Notes: generated by a model from the sequence alone, not told the origin. A DNA stretch of 64,000 nt from Psychroserpens algicola (GCF_014526325.1 NZ_JACNMJ010000002.1:186001-250000), one strand, 5' to 3'; numbered from the stretch's first letter, positions 1 through 9,854 are shown. Numbers and translations are program-made.

Positions 1-82
1 CATCATCTCTCTTTACTGTTGCTCTAAAAACGATTCTACCTATTCTACCAAAACCGTTAATTCCTAATTTTAAATTTGACAT
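1..82 (-). CDS. gapA: Glyceraldehyde-3-phosphate dehydrogenase, N-terminal fragment
   Basis: Only the first 27 codons lie in the window; the gene runs off the left edge. The visible N-terminus contains LGINGFGRIGR, the Rossmann NAD-binding start of type I GAPDH, which makes 1,3-bisphosphoglycerate from glyceraldehyde 3-phosphate. It starts with ATG at 80-82, 52 bases downstream of pfkA on the same strand, so the two glycolytic genes probably share a transcript. The identification rests on this N-terminal motif alone, but the motif is highly characteristic. Confidence 0.85.
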   Translation of the reverse strand, partial: MSNLKLGINGFGRIGRIVFRATVKRDD

Positions 83-134
83 TTTTTTCTTTTTTTATTT
101 CTATTACGTTATTATTCAGTTATTGTGTTTAGAA

Positions 135-1121
135 TTATGTTGTCATGATATCTGACACTCGTAATAATTCCATATTTATTTCAGATTTACCTTTAACAGC
201 TTTATCTAAAGGTGTAAGCGCTATTTTATCACTTAAAAGACCTACCATATAATTGGTTTTTCCTTCAAAAAGACTTTCTACAGCTTTAACACCCATTCTA
301 CTTGCCAATACACGATCAAAACATGATGGTGATCCACCACGTTGCATGTGTCCTAAAACAGAAACACGTACATCGTATTCGATCATATTTTCTTCCACAT
401 AATCTTTAAGTTCAAAAACATTTTTACCAATTTTATCACCTTCAGCTACGACAACAATACTAGACGATTTTCCGGATTGTTTACTGCGACGAAGAGATTC
501 TAATAGTCGGTCTAAACCTAAATCTTCTTCAGGAATTAAAATTTCTTCAGCTCCTGCTCCAATACCAACATTTAAAGCAATGTGTCCGGCATCACGTCCC
601 ATAACTTCAACAAAAAATAAGCGGTTATGTGAACTTGCAGTATCTCTAATTTTATCGATAGCTTCAACGACTGTATTTAATGCGGTGTCGTAACCAAGTG
701 TATGAGATGTTCCGAAGATATCATTATCAATTGTACCAGGAATTCCCATGACAGGAAACCCGAATTCCTGATTAAACACCATGGCACCTGTAAAAGTACC
801 ATCACCACCAATAGCAACAAGAGCATCAATATTGGCATTGGTTAATTGTTTATAAGCTTCTTTACGACCTTCGGCAGTTCTAAACGTTTTAGATCTAGCA
901 GACTTAAGAACGGTTCCTCCTTTATTAATAATGTCTTTTACACTACGTGCATTCATCGCCTTGAAATCACCTTCAATCATCCCTTCATAACCTCTGTAAA
1001 TCCCAACACATTCTACATTATGAAAAGCGCAAGTTCTAACTACAGATCGTATGGCAGCATTCATTCCTGGAGAGTCTCCTCCAGATGTAAAAACACCTAT
1101 TTTTTTTATCTTTTTTGACAT
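135..1121 (-). CDS. pfkA: ATP-dependent 6-phosphofructokinase
   Basis: Phosphorylates fructose 6-phosphate to fructose 1,6-bisphosphate, the committed step of glycolysis, in the cytoplasm. At 328 residues it has the normal length for bacterial PfkA. Visible motifs are the N-terminal GGDSPGMNAAIR, GGDG at about 105-108 and PGTIDND at about 128-134 with the catalytic Asp. Gly follows GGD, and Gly precedes TIDND where PPi-dependent enzymes have Lys; both point to ATP as phosphoryl donor. Substrate-binding MGR and HMQRGG motifs follow. It lies directly upstream of gapA in a glycolytic pair. Confidence 0.95.
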   Translation of the reverse strand: MSKKIKKIGVFTSGGDSPGMNAAIRSVVRTCAFHNVECVGIYRGYEGMIEGDFKAMNARSVKDIINKGGTVLKSARSKTFRTAEGRKEAYKQLTNANIDALVAIGGDGTFTGAMVFNQEFGFPVMGIPGTIDNDIFGTSHTLGYDTALNTVVEAIDKIRDTASSHNRLFFVEVMGRDAGHIALNVGIGAGAEEILIPEEDLGLDRLLESLRRSKQSGKSSSIVVVAEGDKIGKNVFELKDYVEENMIEYDVRVSVLGHMQRGGSPSCFDRVLASRMGVKAVESLFEGKTNYMVGLLSDKIALTPLDKAVKGKSEINMELLRVSDIMTT

Positions 1122-1258
1122 ATATTTTTTGATTCAAAAAGTAAACTTAGTAAACAAAAACTACAATAAAAATGGAAATAGGGTTTATTTAACAGGTGTT
1201 CAAAAACTCAAACGTTTTCGTTAATAAAAAAAAGAAAAAATGTTAAAAACAGGCGAAA

Positions 1259-4200
1259 TTAATTGCTTTTCGAACCCTTTTTTGATTTGATTTTTATGAA
1301 ATCTGGAGTTAGATTTTCGTTTTCATCTTCTACTTTTTCTTCCTTTTTTTCCGCTTTCTTTTTATTCTTACCAGAGAAGATGATTTGTACCAATTCTTTA
1401 AAGGTGTCAAATTCGACATTATAAGTTAAACCTGCGCCTTGAGTATAACCGATTTCTTCACCAAAGTTTCTAATACTATTTTCTCTGTTGAAGAATGTCG
1501 CTTTAAGTGTTCCGTCGTCATTTAAAAGTACATCTATTTGAACATCACCAGCAATTACAGTTTGATTGACACCACCTATAGGCACTCCTACTTTACCGTT
1601 AATTAATACGCGATCACTAATTTTTGTACTTAATGTTAAACCTAATCTATCATCGGTTTGGTAATCTGCAGTTTGCGATCCCGCTTCATAGTTAAAATTA
1701 ACCTGCAGTTTCCCGTCATCGTTGGTTAGAAAACTGTTAAAAAAGGCATTTACACGATCTGAAATAGTACCATATGCTTGTTGTCCCAGACTTGCCTCAC
1801 TAGCAAACGAACCTGTTGACAATAAAAATAAGGCCTGATTTTCTCTACTTTCTCTGGTTTCTAAACGATATTCTAATTCTGATCGAATATTAGAATCTAC
1901 ATCTGGAAAATTAAAAGTAAAATCTGGATCTGGTTGTTCTAGCTGACCTGTTAGATTAATTTCTACTTCTACGTCAATACTTCTATTAATAGGCGCATCT
2001 AGTAAAACCGAAGGATTAGCTCTGGCTTTATATACTGCTGTTAAACCCACCTGCGCTTTTAGTGGATCACCTTCCCAACGGATGGAGCCTCCTGGAACCA
2101 CAGTGAATTTTTTCTGAACAAGCCCAGCATAAGCGAAGTTATAATTACCTTCAACAATTTGAAAATCTCCAAACATTTGAAATTTTCCGTTGGTATTGAT
2201 ATCAAACAGTAAATTACCATTTCCTTTACCTTGAATGGTGCTTCCTGAATTTTTATCAATTACAATTTCGATATCTGCATACGGATTGACGAACAAATTG
2301 AACTCGAGCTCTAGCCCTTTTATTTCAGTATTATTAACTATTTCACCACGTAAACGGGCTTCTTTTTCTTCAGGACTTAAAAACTTAATAAATGAATTAT
2401 CACCGTAACTTTCTAAGTCACTCAAAGGAATTTTAAAAATAGTCCCTTGAGCTGTACTTCCGTTGAATTCTATTTTTAGTGCGTCTGTTGGTCCGGAAAT
2501 TTCTGCCTTTCCATCGACAAAAGCTGTTCCATAATAGAGCTCTTCTTCATCATAATCGGTATCTAAAACCAGTAAACGGTCGGTATCAATTTCTAATCCG
2601 AGTTTCCAATCTGAAAAATTCTGGTGACCAATAAAACCATTCAAAGTTGCTTTTGAGAAATACTCAGAATCGGTAATCTCAACATTCTGGAATATGAATT
2701 TTTGAGATTCTAGTTTCACTTTAGAATCAAAGTCAAAGCTATAATCAATATTCAGATATGGTATGGTTAATCCTGCGTTATCTAAAAGTAAATCACCATT
2801 AAATTGCGGATTTTTCAGGTTACCGCTTACCTTAGCATTACCTGTAACCAAACCTCTAATATTAGTTATTACGCCTTCTCCAAAAGGATCTAGAGGATCT
2901 AACAAAAACTCTTCAAAGGCAACATCGATATCGATTAAATTTGAATCTACATCTATTACACCCTTGGCATCAAGTGATTTTAAGTTGTCATTTTTAAGAG
3001 TTACATCAACATTGTAATTGGTTAAGGAGTTATTACCTGTAATTTGTGCGTTAAGTACACCTAATTCAAAGTCATTAGCTTTTAAATCACTTATTACAAC
3101 AGTTGAATTTGGTAAATACACGCCATCTTTTTGAAGAATTTTTAACTCTCCATTAACGCGTCCTTCTAACAGCAAACTATCGACTCTAGGTGTGATTTTA
3201 GTGAGGTCAACATCGGTAAAATCAAGTTTCAGATTTTTGTAAGTATCACTTTGTATGTCTCCTGAAAGTTCGATACGCTCATCAAAATGATTCATCACCA
3301 TCTCACTAATGTCAAAGTTTTTAAAGTCTCTGGTAAAGGTGATTTTATTCAGTTTGTTCTTATCTTCATTAATAATCCATTCATTATCTTTAAATAAAAC
3401 CGAAGACTTTCTAAAACCAACAACCGATTTGTTATTTTCATCGATGGTATAATACATACTCAAATTAAAGTCATCTACGTTATTTTTACCTCCTTTAAAT
3501 TCAGATTTGATAAAAAGGGTGTCACGTTGTGTTACATTAATAAGGCTGAATTTTGACACATTGTAAAACTTCGTACTCAATGTATCCATTTCAACATAGG
3601 TATTAAACAGCGGATTACTATTGTCAATTAATATAGAAATGTCATTTGCAAAATAATCGAGTAGTTTAATTTTTGGCGAATTAAATGTTAAGTTAAACTG
3701 TTTTTCATCAGTTTCAATTCGTCCTTTTACAGTTGTGTTTGGTCCTAATTCTAGTTCGTGGTAGAATACTTCTACAATTTTATTATAGATTTTAAAATCA
3801 AATTCTATATACTGATCGGTTTCAATTTCATTTGGAATATAGTTGGTATAGATACTACCTACAGAATTTTCGACCAGCCTACCTATATCGGCAAATTTAA
3901 AATTACCACTCATTTCACCCTGAATAATATCTGGTGAATTAATGGTTAGTATACGCTTATCATTTTCAAATTTGGACTCTATTTTAAAATCTTTAAAATA
4001 GTATTCGTCATTTTCATTGACATAAGTTGTATTTTCAAAATCTAAGGTTCCGAACGCATCATCAATGGTAGCGCCTTTCATCGATGTGGTTACATTCCCT
4101 CTAAATACAGAAATACTATCTTTTGTAATAAAATTTAAGGCTCTAAGGTTAGCATATTCAACGTTAGCGCTAAAATCAAAAGCTTTGATCTCTTTAGACA

Positions 4201-5659
4201 AATCTGCTAGTCCGTTAAATTGAAATTTGAAATTTTTGTCTTTCGATTCGAGGAAACCATTAAAAATCTGATTTCCGAGTTTACCAGAAATATCGACATC
4301 TTTATAGTCGTAATCATTATATTCGATATGAAAAACCTCCCCTTTTACCTGAGTACTCAAATTATTAATTGTAAATCCTTTTCCGTCGACATCCAGATTA
4401 AAAGATGTTGTTTTAACCTTAGGATCATTAAGTAAGACTCCTAAATCAAACTCATCAAAAACAACATTACCAATATAACTGGCATTATCGATATCATCAA
4501 CACGAGTCATTTTCATGTCTGATATTATTAAGCCTATATCAGTATTAATATTAATATCTGCGTCAATGGTTGTATCAGTTATAAATGAGGTTCCTGTGAT
4601 TCTGAAATCGCCAAGTTTTGAAAATACTGTCGGAATAGATTCTCCCAAAATATTTGGTAATAATGCGGTTAGGTCATAATAATTTGACGATAAATTATCG
4701 AATCGACCGTTCATTGAAAAATCGCCTTCAGCCTGACTGAATAGATTTTTAAAGTTAATATCGCCATAAATTTTGCTTCTACCACTGGCATTAAGCTGAA
4801 GATTTTTTGCATCTAAATTATTGAGAGTTCCTGATAATTCTACATTGAGCTGCGCTTTTTGATTGACTCCAAATTCGTTGTAGAACGTATTTAAATCATT
4901 GAGATACACCTCAGAATCTTTAAAATTTGCTGTTACGTTTACCTTATTTTCAAAATCTTTAAAATCTTCTCTATTGTAATCAAAACGCAAATTTCCGTCA
5001 AGATGAGAATTTTCAGTTTTAATACTCAGATTATTAAAAATCATGTGTTCAACAGTATACTCAAAATCGGTCACCATATTTTTAACATATGCACCACGAC
5101 TATCTTTAAAAGCCAGCGTATTTATTCGGGCATTAACATCACTTGCGGCAATGACAAAATTGGTTGCATTGATATTCAGATCGTAAAACTCGAGTACTTT
5201 TTCTGTTTCACGATTTTCATCAATTAATCTAAATGTCCCATCATATATAGAGACATCACTTGAAGACAGTAAAAATGTGCTTTTTTCAGGTCTGGGATTA
5301 TCTTCATCAAATTTGGCTACAAAAATATCGAGATTTGTATCGGTTTCGCCTTTATACGTTTTGACATTAAAAATTAAACCCATGATATCAATATCACCAA
5401 AGTTTAAAGTACCATCAATAACATTTCTGTAGTTAAGGATTGAAGTATTTAGTTCATTTATGGCAATTAAGGTGTCTTTTTTATAATCTTCAATGTAAAT
5501 TTCTTTAAGTTCTACATCGCCATTAAACTGGAGTCCGATTTTTCCAATGTTAATATTAGTCCCAAACTCATCATTAATACGATTAGTTGCATATTTTCCT
5601 AAACTTGTTTGAACAGCTGGAATAGATAATACCAACACCAAAATGATGAACAATAGCAA
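1259..5659 (-). CDS. tamB: TamB-family translocation/assembly module protein
   Basis: A giant envelope protein of about 1,466 residues with one N-terminal hydrophobic segment (IILVLVLSIPAV), a long beta-rich repetitive body and a C-terminal TamB/DUF490 domain with glycine-rich strands. The final 40 residues are a charged Lys/Glu-rich tail. Family members span the periplasm and are linked to outer-membrane protein assembly or phospholipid transport. The start is uncertain. The frame is open upstream to a TAA at 5717-5719, yet no ATG or GTG lies in that stretch. The given start is a TTG, which would drop the basic KKFLKIVSK stretch that would make a good N-region. The gene is divergent from tsaD. 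Confidence 0.85.
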   Translation of the reverse strand: MLLFIILVLVLSIPAVQTSLGKYATNRINDEFGTNINIGKIGLQFNGDVELKEIYIEDYKKDTLIAINELNTSILNYRNVIDGTLNFGDIDIMGLIFNVKTYKGETDTNLDIFVAKFDEDNPRPEKSTFLLSSSDVSIYDGTFRLIDENRETEKVLEFYDLNINATNFVIAASDVNARINTLAFKDSRGAYVKNMVTDFEYTVEHMIFNNLSIKTENSHLDGNLRFDYNREDFKDFENKVNVTANFKDSEVYLNDLNTFYNEFGVNQKAQLNVELSGTLNNLDAKNLQLNASGRSKIYGDINFKNLFSQAEGDFSMNGRFDNLSSNYYDLTALLPNILGESIPTVFSKLGDFRITGTSFITDTTIDADININTDIGLIISDMKMTRVDDIDNASYIGNVVFDEFDLGVLLNDPKVKTTSFNLDVDGKGFTINNLSTQVKGEVFHIEYNDYDYKDVDISGKLGNQIFNGFLESKDKNFKFQFNGLADLSKEIKAFDFSANVEYANLRALNFITKDSISVFRGNVTTSMKGATIDDAFGTLDFENTTYVNENDEYYFKDFKIESKFENDKRILTINSPDIIQGEMSGNFKFADIGRLVENSVGSIYTNYIPNEIETDQYIEFDFKIYNKIVEVFYHELELGPNTTVKGRIETDEKQFNLTFNSPKIKLLDYFANDISILIDNSNPLFNTYVEMDTLSTKFYNVSKFSLINVTQRDTLFIKSEFKGGKNNVDDFNLSMYYTIDENNKSVVGFRKSSVLFKDNEWIINEDKNKLNKITFTRDFKNFDISEMVMNHFDERIELSGDIQSDTYKNLKLDFTDVDLTKITPRVDSLLLEGRVNGELKILQKDGVYLPNSTVVISDLKANDFELGVLNAQITGNNSLTNYNVDVTLKNDNLKSLDAKGVIDVDSNLIDIDVAFEEFLLDPLDPFGEGVITNIRGLVTGNAKVSGNLKNPQFNGDLLLDNAGLTIPYLNIDYSFDFDSKVKLESQKFIFQNVEITDSEYFSKATLNGFIGHQNFSDWKLGLEIDTDRLLVLDTDYDEEELYYGTAFVDGKAEISGPTDALKIEFNGSTAQGTIFKIPLSDLESYGDNSFIKFLSPEEKEARLRGEIVNNTEIKGLELEFNLFVNPYADIEIVIDKNSGSTIQGKGNGNLLFDINTNGKFQMFGDFQIVEGNYNFAYAGLVQKKFTVVPGGSIRWEGDPLKAQVGLTAVYKARANPSVLLDAPINRSIDVEVEINLTGQLEQPDPDFTFNFPDVDSNIRSELEYRLETRESRENQALFLLSTGSFASEASLGQQAYGTISDRVNAFFNSFLTNDDGKLQVNFNYEAGSQTADYQTDDRLGLTLSTKISDRVLINGKVGVPIGGVNQTVIAGDVQIDVLLNDDGTLKATFFNRENSIRNFGEEIGYTQGAGLTYNVEFDTFKELVQIIFSGKNKKKAEKKEEKVEDENENLTPDFIKIKSKKGSKSN

Positions 5660-5719
5660 AATAATTGCTAATATTTTTGATACTATTTTTAGGAATTTCT
5701 TGATACGCTCTGAAAGTTA

Positions 5720-5727
5720 TAACTTTG
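5720..5727 (+). promoter_or_regulatory. Putative promoter of tsaD (-7 box)
   Basis: TAACTTTG matches the Bacteroidetes -7 consensus TAnnTTTG. A TTG at 5700-5702 lies 17 bases upstream and fits the -33 element. A start of transcription near 5734 would give a leader of about 30 bases before the tsaD ATG. On the other strand TAATTTTG (complement of 5732-5739) could be the -7 box of tamB, without a clear -33 partner. Confidence 0.55.
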
Positions 5728-5765
5728 ACCTCAAAATTAACAATTATTGTGCCTAATTTATATTA

Positions 5766-6788
5766 ATGACTTCACAAAATATATATATTCTTGCTATAGA
5801 GTCTTCTTGCGATGATACTGCGGCTTCTGTAATGTGTAACGGCAAAATTTTAAGTAACATTGTTGCCAGTCAGAAAATACACGAAGCTTATGGCGGTGTT
5901 GTACCAGAATTAGCGTCTAGAGCACACCAACAAAATATTGTTCCTGTAGTTGATATGGCATTAAAAACTGCTGAAATTTCTAAGACGCAACTCAGTGCCA
6001 TTGCCTTTACTCGTGGTCCAGGTTTAATGGGATCTTTATTGGTAGGAACTTCTTTCGCAAAATCAATGGCTTACGGGTTAGACATTCCGTTGATTGATGT
6101 AAATCATATGCAAGCTCATATTCTGGCACACTTTATTGAAGAAGACGGTTTTAAAAAGCCGCCATTTCCTTTTTTAGCGATGACGATTTCTGGAGGCCAC
6201 ACTCAAATTGTTAAGGTCAATTCGTACTTCGATATGGAAGTGATTGGAGAAACCATTGATGATGCTGTTGGTGAAGCCTTTGATAAAAGTGGGAAATTAT
6301 TAGGTTTAGGCTATCCTGCCGGACCAGAAATAGACAGAAGAGCTGCATTGGGAAATCCAAAAGCATTTGCCTTTACAAAGCCTAAAGTAGATGGCTTAAA
6401 TTTTAGTTTTTCGGGATTAAAAACGGCTATATTATATTTTATACAGAAGCAGGTAAAAGCAAATCCTAATTTTATTGAAGAGCATTTGAATGATATTTGC
6501 GCCTCAATTCAATATACGATTATTGGAATTTTAATTGATAAATTGAAATTGGCAACGAAGCAAACTGGTATTAAACATATTGCAATTGGTGGTGGTGTAT
6601 CGGCAAACTCAGGCATTAGGCAAGCTTTAAAAAATGGCGAACAAAAATTTGGTTGGACGACTTATATTCCAAAGTTTGAATATACAACAGATAATGCTGC
6701 TATGATTGCTATAGTTGGTCATCTTAAATATTTAGAAGGTGATTATGCCGATCAAAGTATCATGGCTTCTGCGCGATTAAAAATTTAA
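5766..6788 (+). CDS. tsaD: tRNA threonylcarbamoyladenosine transferase TsaD
   Basis: Transfers the threonylcarbamoyl group to A37 of ANN-decoding tRNAs, working with TsaB and TsaE. The 340-residue length is standard. The N-terminus has the ASKHA-fold start (AIESSCDDT), followed by the metal-binding pair H114 and H118 in VNHMQAH, the glycine-rich SGGHTQ, and a late GGGVSANS plus TDNAAMI segment that carries the remaining ligand. It starts with ATG, is divergent from tamB, and is followed 3 bases later by a TfoX-like gene. The partner gene tsaE lies at 34235 in this window, in a separate transcript. Confidence 0.96.
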   Translation: MTSQNIYILAIESSCDDTAASVMCNGKILSNIVASQKIHEAYGGVVPELASRAHQQNIVPVVDMALKTAEISKTQLSAIAFTRGPGLMGSLLVGTSFAKSMAYGLDIPLIDVNHMQAHILAHFIEEDGFKKPPFPFLAMTISGGHTQIVKVNSYFDMEVIGETIDDAVGEAFDKSGKLLGLGYPAGPEIDRRAALGNPKAFAFTKPKVDGLNFSFSGLKTAILYFIQKQVKANPNFIEEHLNDICASIQYTIIGILIDKLKLATKQTGIKHIAIGGGVSANSGIRQALKNGEQKFGWTTYIPKFEYTTDNAAMIAIVGHLKYLEGDYADQSIMASARLKI

Positions 6789-6791
6789 GTT

Positions 6792-7118
6792 ATGGCATTT
6801 GACGAACAGCTCGCAAACAGAATCAGAGAACAACTTCGTTTTTTTTCAGAAGATTTTACTGAAAAGAAAATGTTTGGAGGCCTTTGCTTTTTATACAAAG
6901 GTAAAATGACTGTTGGTATTGTTAAAGATGATTTGATGGTTAGAGTCCTCTCAGATGTGATAGCTACTGAATTGGCTAAAGACGCTGTAAGACCTATGGA
7001 TTTTACCAAACGACTAATGAAAGAGTTCGTCTATGTTTCTCAAAATGGCATTAAAACCGAAGCCGAATTATTGCATTATATTGAATTAGGTTTAGCTCAT
7101 GCAAAAAGCAAATTATAA
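6792..7118 (+). CDS. TfoX N-terminal domain protein
   Basis: A 108-residue protein that matches only the N-terminal TfoX/Sxy domain. The core KKMFGGLCFLYKGKM, the following glycine and V-R segment, and the C-terminal helix (LLHYIELGLAHAKS) are visible. The C-terminal domain of the competence regulator Sxy is absent, so a role in competence should not be assumed; stand-alone TfoX-N proteins are common and mostly uncharacterised. It sits 3 bases after tsaD and is likely co-transcribed. Its end is 2 bases from the end of the convergent truA-like gene, and no terminator hairpin is visible between them. Confidence 0.75.
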   Translation: MAFDEQLANRIREQLRFFSEDFTEKKMFGGLCFLYKGKMTVGIVKDDLMVRVLSDVIATELAKDAVRPMDFTKRLMKEFVYVSQNGIKTEAELLHYIELGLAHAKSKL

Positions 7119-7120
7119 TG

Positions 7121-7903
7121 TTATTCAAAAGCAACCGAATTCAAAATCAAACCTGAAGCAGGTGCTATAAAATCCATAACCTCTGTACTTTCAGACTTGA
7201 GGGAATTTTCAATATAATTTAAATCTACTTCTCCTCTACCTAATTTTATAAGCGTTCCCATCATGAGGCGAATCTGGTTTCGACCAAAGCCTTTTCCTTT
7301 TACGATAAGTGTGTACGTGTTTTTCGGAAAAAAATTTGCGGAATACAATGTGTTTTCTGTAAGGATACAACTATCAATAGTACGCTCATATAATCCTTTA
7401 TCGGTCGCTCGAAAACAATAAGGCTTGAAGTTGTGAGTCCCTTCAAATAACTGAGCTCCTTTTTTCATTAGTTCTATATCTAAATCATCTAAAATTGTAG
7501 TCATTATTGGCGCGCAAAAGGGATGACATTTTTGCCCATAAGTAAACAAATACACATACTCTTTAACTTTTGAGTGCTGAATGATATTAAAATCAGCATC
7601 TACTTCCTCAATAGCTAATGCTCTTAAATCCTGAGGCAGGTTAAGATTAAACAATTCTAAAAAGGCGGTTTGATCTTCTATTTTTTCATAGACAAACAAT
7701 TCAAACGCGGTTTCATTGGCAGAAACCATAGCATCTGTACGACCAGAACCTAAAGTTTTAAATGGTTTTCCGTCAAGAATAAAATTAAGTGTTCTATCAA
7801 TCATTAAATGAATCGTTTTCAGTTTGGGCTGCTTTTGCCAACCATGAAAACGATATCCTAAATATTGAATCTTTATTAAATAGTAAAAGCGTTTATTAAA
7901 CAT
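7121..7903 (-). CDS. TruA-like tRNA pseudouridine synthase paralogue
   Basis: A 260-residue protein of the TruA pseudouridine synthase family. YLGYRFHGWQKQP near the N-terminus corresponds to the usual Y-G-T-x-Y-x-G-W-Q-x-Q, and GSGRTDAMVSA holds the catalytic Asp. The usual motif is AGRTDxGVHA, so the residues after Asp (AMVSA) are divergent. C-terminal NQIRLMMGTLI matches the family R-x-M-V/M-R/G-x-L element. It probably isomerises uridine in tRNA, but the altered active-site loop suggests a paralogue with different site preference rather than the canonical TruA of positions 38-40. It is convergent with the TfoX-like gene. Confidence 0.75.
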   Translation of the reverse strand: MFNKRFYYLIKIQYLGYRFHGWQKQPKLKTIHLMIDRTLNFILDGKPFKTLGSGRTDAMVSANETAFELFVYEKIEDQTAFLELFNLNLPQDLRALAIEEVDADFNIIQHSKVKEYVYLFTYGQKCHPFCAPIMTTILDDLDIELMKKGAQLFEGTHNFKPYCFRATDKGLYERTIDSCILTENTLYSANFFPKNTYTLIVKGKGFGRNQIRLMMGTLIKLGRGEVDLNYIENSLKSESTEVMDFIAPASGLILNSVAFE

Positions 7904-7977
7904 AAAAGCAAGAACGCTATTTTATGAGTTTTTACAAAATTTTCAGAAGCATACTTACTAATATATTTTACAAAATA

Positions 7978-8006
7978 AGCCGCTACAATCATTGACTATA
8001 GCGGCT
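7978..8006 (-). terminator. Intrinsic terminator of the T9SS cargo gene
   Basis: AGCCGCTA (7978-7985) and TAGCGGCT (7999-8006) form a perfect 8-bp stem with a 13-base loop. Read on the minus strand it is followed by a T-rich stretch (TTATTTTG). It lies 27 bases after the stop of the 8033-9769 gene. Confidence 0.75.
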
Positions 8007-8032
8007 AAATAAATTAGTTGATTTTATCTTTC

Positions 8033-9769
8033 TTATTGAATAATCAACTTATGCATTCGTATGTCATTTGCAGCATTACTTAACTCTAACATGTAGATAC
8101 CAGTACTTAATGCACTTACATTAATATTATTTTGAGTAGTCGCACTATTTAAAGCATTTGAAAGCACCAATTGGCCACTCATATTATACAATTTACCTGT
8201 AGTTCCTTGTTGTAATTCACCAGATATAACGATTGTTCTATCTTGAGTATTGTTATAGATACTTAAAATCTCTAAAGTCGATTGCGCAACATGAAGCACA
8301 TCAGATTCAAACCTCAGAAAAAAGCGACCAGTACCAGATAAATCAGTACTAGGCGTGAATACAAAGTCGTTGGTATTTAACAGTGTAAGTGTATTAGCCA
8401 CTGTATCTTCTAAGTAAATATCGATAGTATTTGGCATATCTGTTTCCGTAATACTAATAGTAATTTCTTGTCCTTGAGTGGCATTAATACCTAACGGAAC
8501 AGCAATGTCATACATGGCATCAGGATTAAGTGACTGGATTGCGAAAGCCGTACCTGTGTTATTTTCAACTAAATGTGAATAAATAGAAAATGAAGAAGGT
8601 TCGCCATAAAGAGCAGCATCATATCCAGGATCAAAGCCATCAGAAGCATTACTATTAAAGTAAAAATCGGTACTATAACTCGAACTACCAGAACTCATGT
8701 TTAATTTTATATGTCCGTGATGAGCCGATAACGTCGTTCTCCCTAAAATAAAATCATCAGATGTTCCGCTACAACGCATCGATGTTGTAAAATCTATTAA
8801 ACCACCTCCAGGTTTAGCTTTCACAAAAAATGCCTGACCAGGTGCAATGAGTTCGGTTATTGCTGGAGAATCAATTGTTGCTTGATTCCAAACTGTCCAG
8901 CCGTCTGATGCATCTCCATCGTAACCATAAATTGCTCGGTGAGAAGCACCATCAAATTGTGATTTGTTTAGGTTAAAAAATGTATCAAATTCAAGATATG
9001 ACGGATACGGATTACCAATCAAATTCCATGCGTCACCCGAAGCTGCATCAGAAATTGGAATATCTAATACATCATCAGTTCTTACCAGTCCGGAAAAGGT
9101 TAGTGTACTACCATCAACTGTTGCCACTCTATAGCCAACACCAGACTCAATTACTGTAGTAGCGTTATTGATTATATCGTAGTTTTGATAAGCTCCAGCT
9201 GTTGTATTATAAGGAGCAAAAGCTCTTATTAAGCCAGAAGCAGCTAGGTCACCAATATTAACCAAGGCAAATGCTTCGAATAACTGATTGGAAACCGGAG
9301 AGGAAATTAAATCATTAGTTCCTATTTTTGAGGCATACCGATGGTAATTCACGGCTCCAATAATTGTTCCGTCAGCTATTAAACTGGAAAACATTTGAGA
9401 TGTAGAGTTTAAATCAACAACTGCTGTAGTTAGGGTTACATCAGTATCAACAGTAACTGCAGCTCCAGGATTAACTACTAAGTTATCACAAACTGTATTA
9501 GCGGAAATATTTACAGTTCCTGATTCTATAATAATAGTATCAATTGAAGTCGCTATTCCTATTGGATTATCGGAAATCCAACCATCATCATAAGTGTATG
9601 TGATTGGTAATAATCGATTTAAGCGTTCATTTTCATCAGATGATGAGTTTAGATGGTTACTCTCTTGGATTGTGTTTTGGATATTGAATCCAAATTTTTC
9701 TTGCGCACTTGAAAAATTGTAGAGACACAAAAAAAATAAAAAAACTAAAGTAGGTGTAAAGTTTTTCAT
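8033..9769 (-). CDS. Secreted protein with T9SS type A sorting domain
   Basis: A 578-residue exported protein. It has a signal peptide (residues 1-22, hydrophobic LVFLFFLCLY, cleavage after SSA). A beta-rich N-terminal part resembles adhesin-like repeats (TVNISANTVCDNLVVNPGA), and a Thr/Ser/Gly-rich middle shows no catalytic motif I recognise. The last 75 residues form a T9SS type A sorting domain: GKLYNMSGQLV, then INVSALSTGIYMLEL and the basic tail MHKLIIQ. The sorting domain is the firm part; the function of the body is unknown and could be adhesion or surface coat. It is a single-gene unit with its own promoter and terminator. Confidence 0.85.
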   Translation of the reverse strand: MKNFTPTLVFLFFLCLYNFSSAQEKFGFNIQNTIQESNHLNSSSDENERLNRLLPITYTYDDGWISDNPIGIATSIDTIIIESGTVNISANTVCDNLVVNPGAAVTVDTDVTLTTAVVDLNSTSQMFSSLIADGTIIGAVNYHRYASKIGTNDLISSPVSNQLFEAFALVNIGDLAASGLIRAFAPYNTTAGAYQNYDIINNATTVIESGVGYRVATVDGSTLTFSGLVRTDDVLDIPISDAASGDAWNLIGNPYPSYLEFDTFFNLNKSQFDGASHRAIYGYDGDASDGWTVWNQATIDSPAITELIAPGQAFFVKAKPGGGLIDFTTSMRCSGTSDDFILGRTTLSAHHGHIKLNMSSGSSSYSTDFYFNSNASDGFDPGYDAALYGEPSSFSIYSHLVENNTGTAFAIQSLNPDAMYDIAVPLGINATQGQEITISITETDMPNTIDIYLEDTVANTLTLLNTNDFVFTPSTDLSGTGRFFLRFESDVLHVAQSTLEILSIYNNTQDRTIVISGELQQGTTGKLYNMSGQLVLSNALNSATTQNNINVSALSTGIYMLELSNAANDIRMHKLIIQ

Positions 9770-9811
9770 AAGATTTGGTTGTTAAATTTGTTAAACTAAT
9801 TTTTGTCAACA

Positions 9812-9819
9812 CAAACTTA
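9812..9819 (-). promoter_or_regulatory. Putative -7 box of the T9SS cargo gene
   Basis: The minus-strand sequence TAAGTTTG matches TAnnTTTG and lies 43 bases before the ATG of the 8033-9769 gene. No good TTG stands at the expected -33 position, which would fit a promoter that depends on an activator bound upstream, possibly at the phased repeats at 9855-9908. Confidence 0.45.
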
Positions 9820-9854
9820 TAAAACCACCAAAAAAAACCGTTGAAATCTAATAT

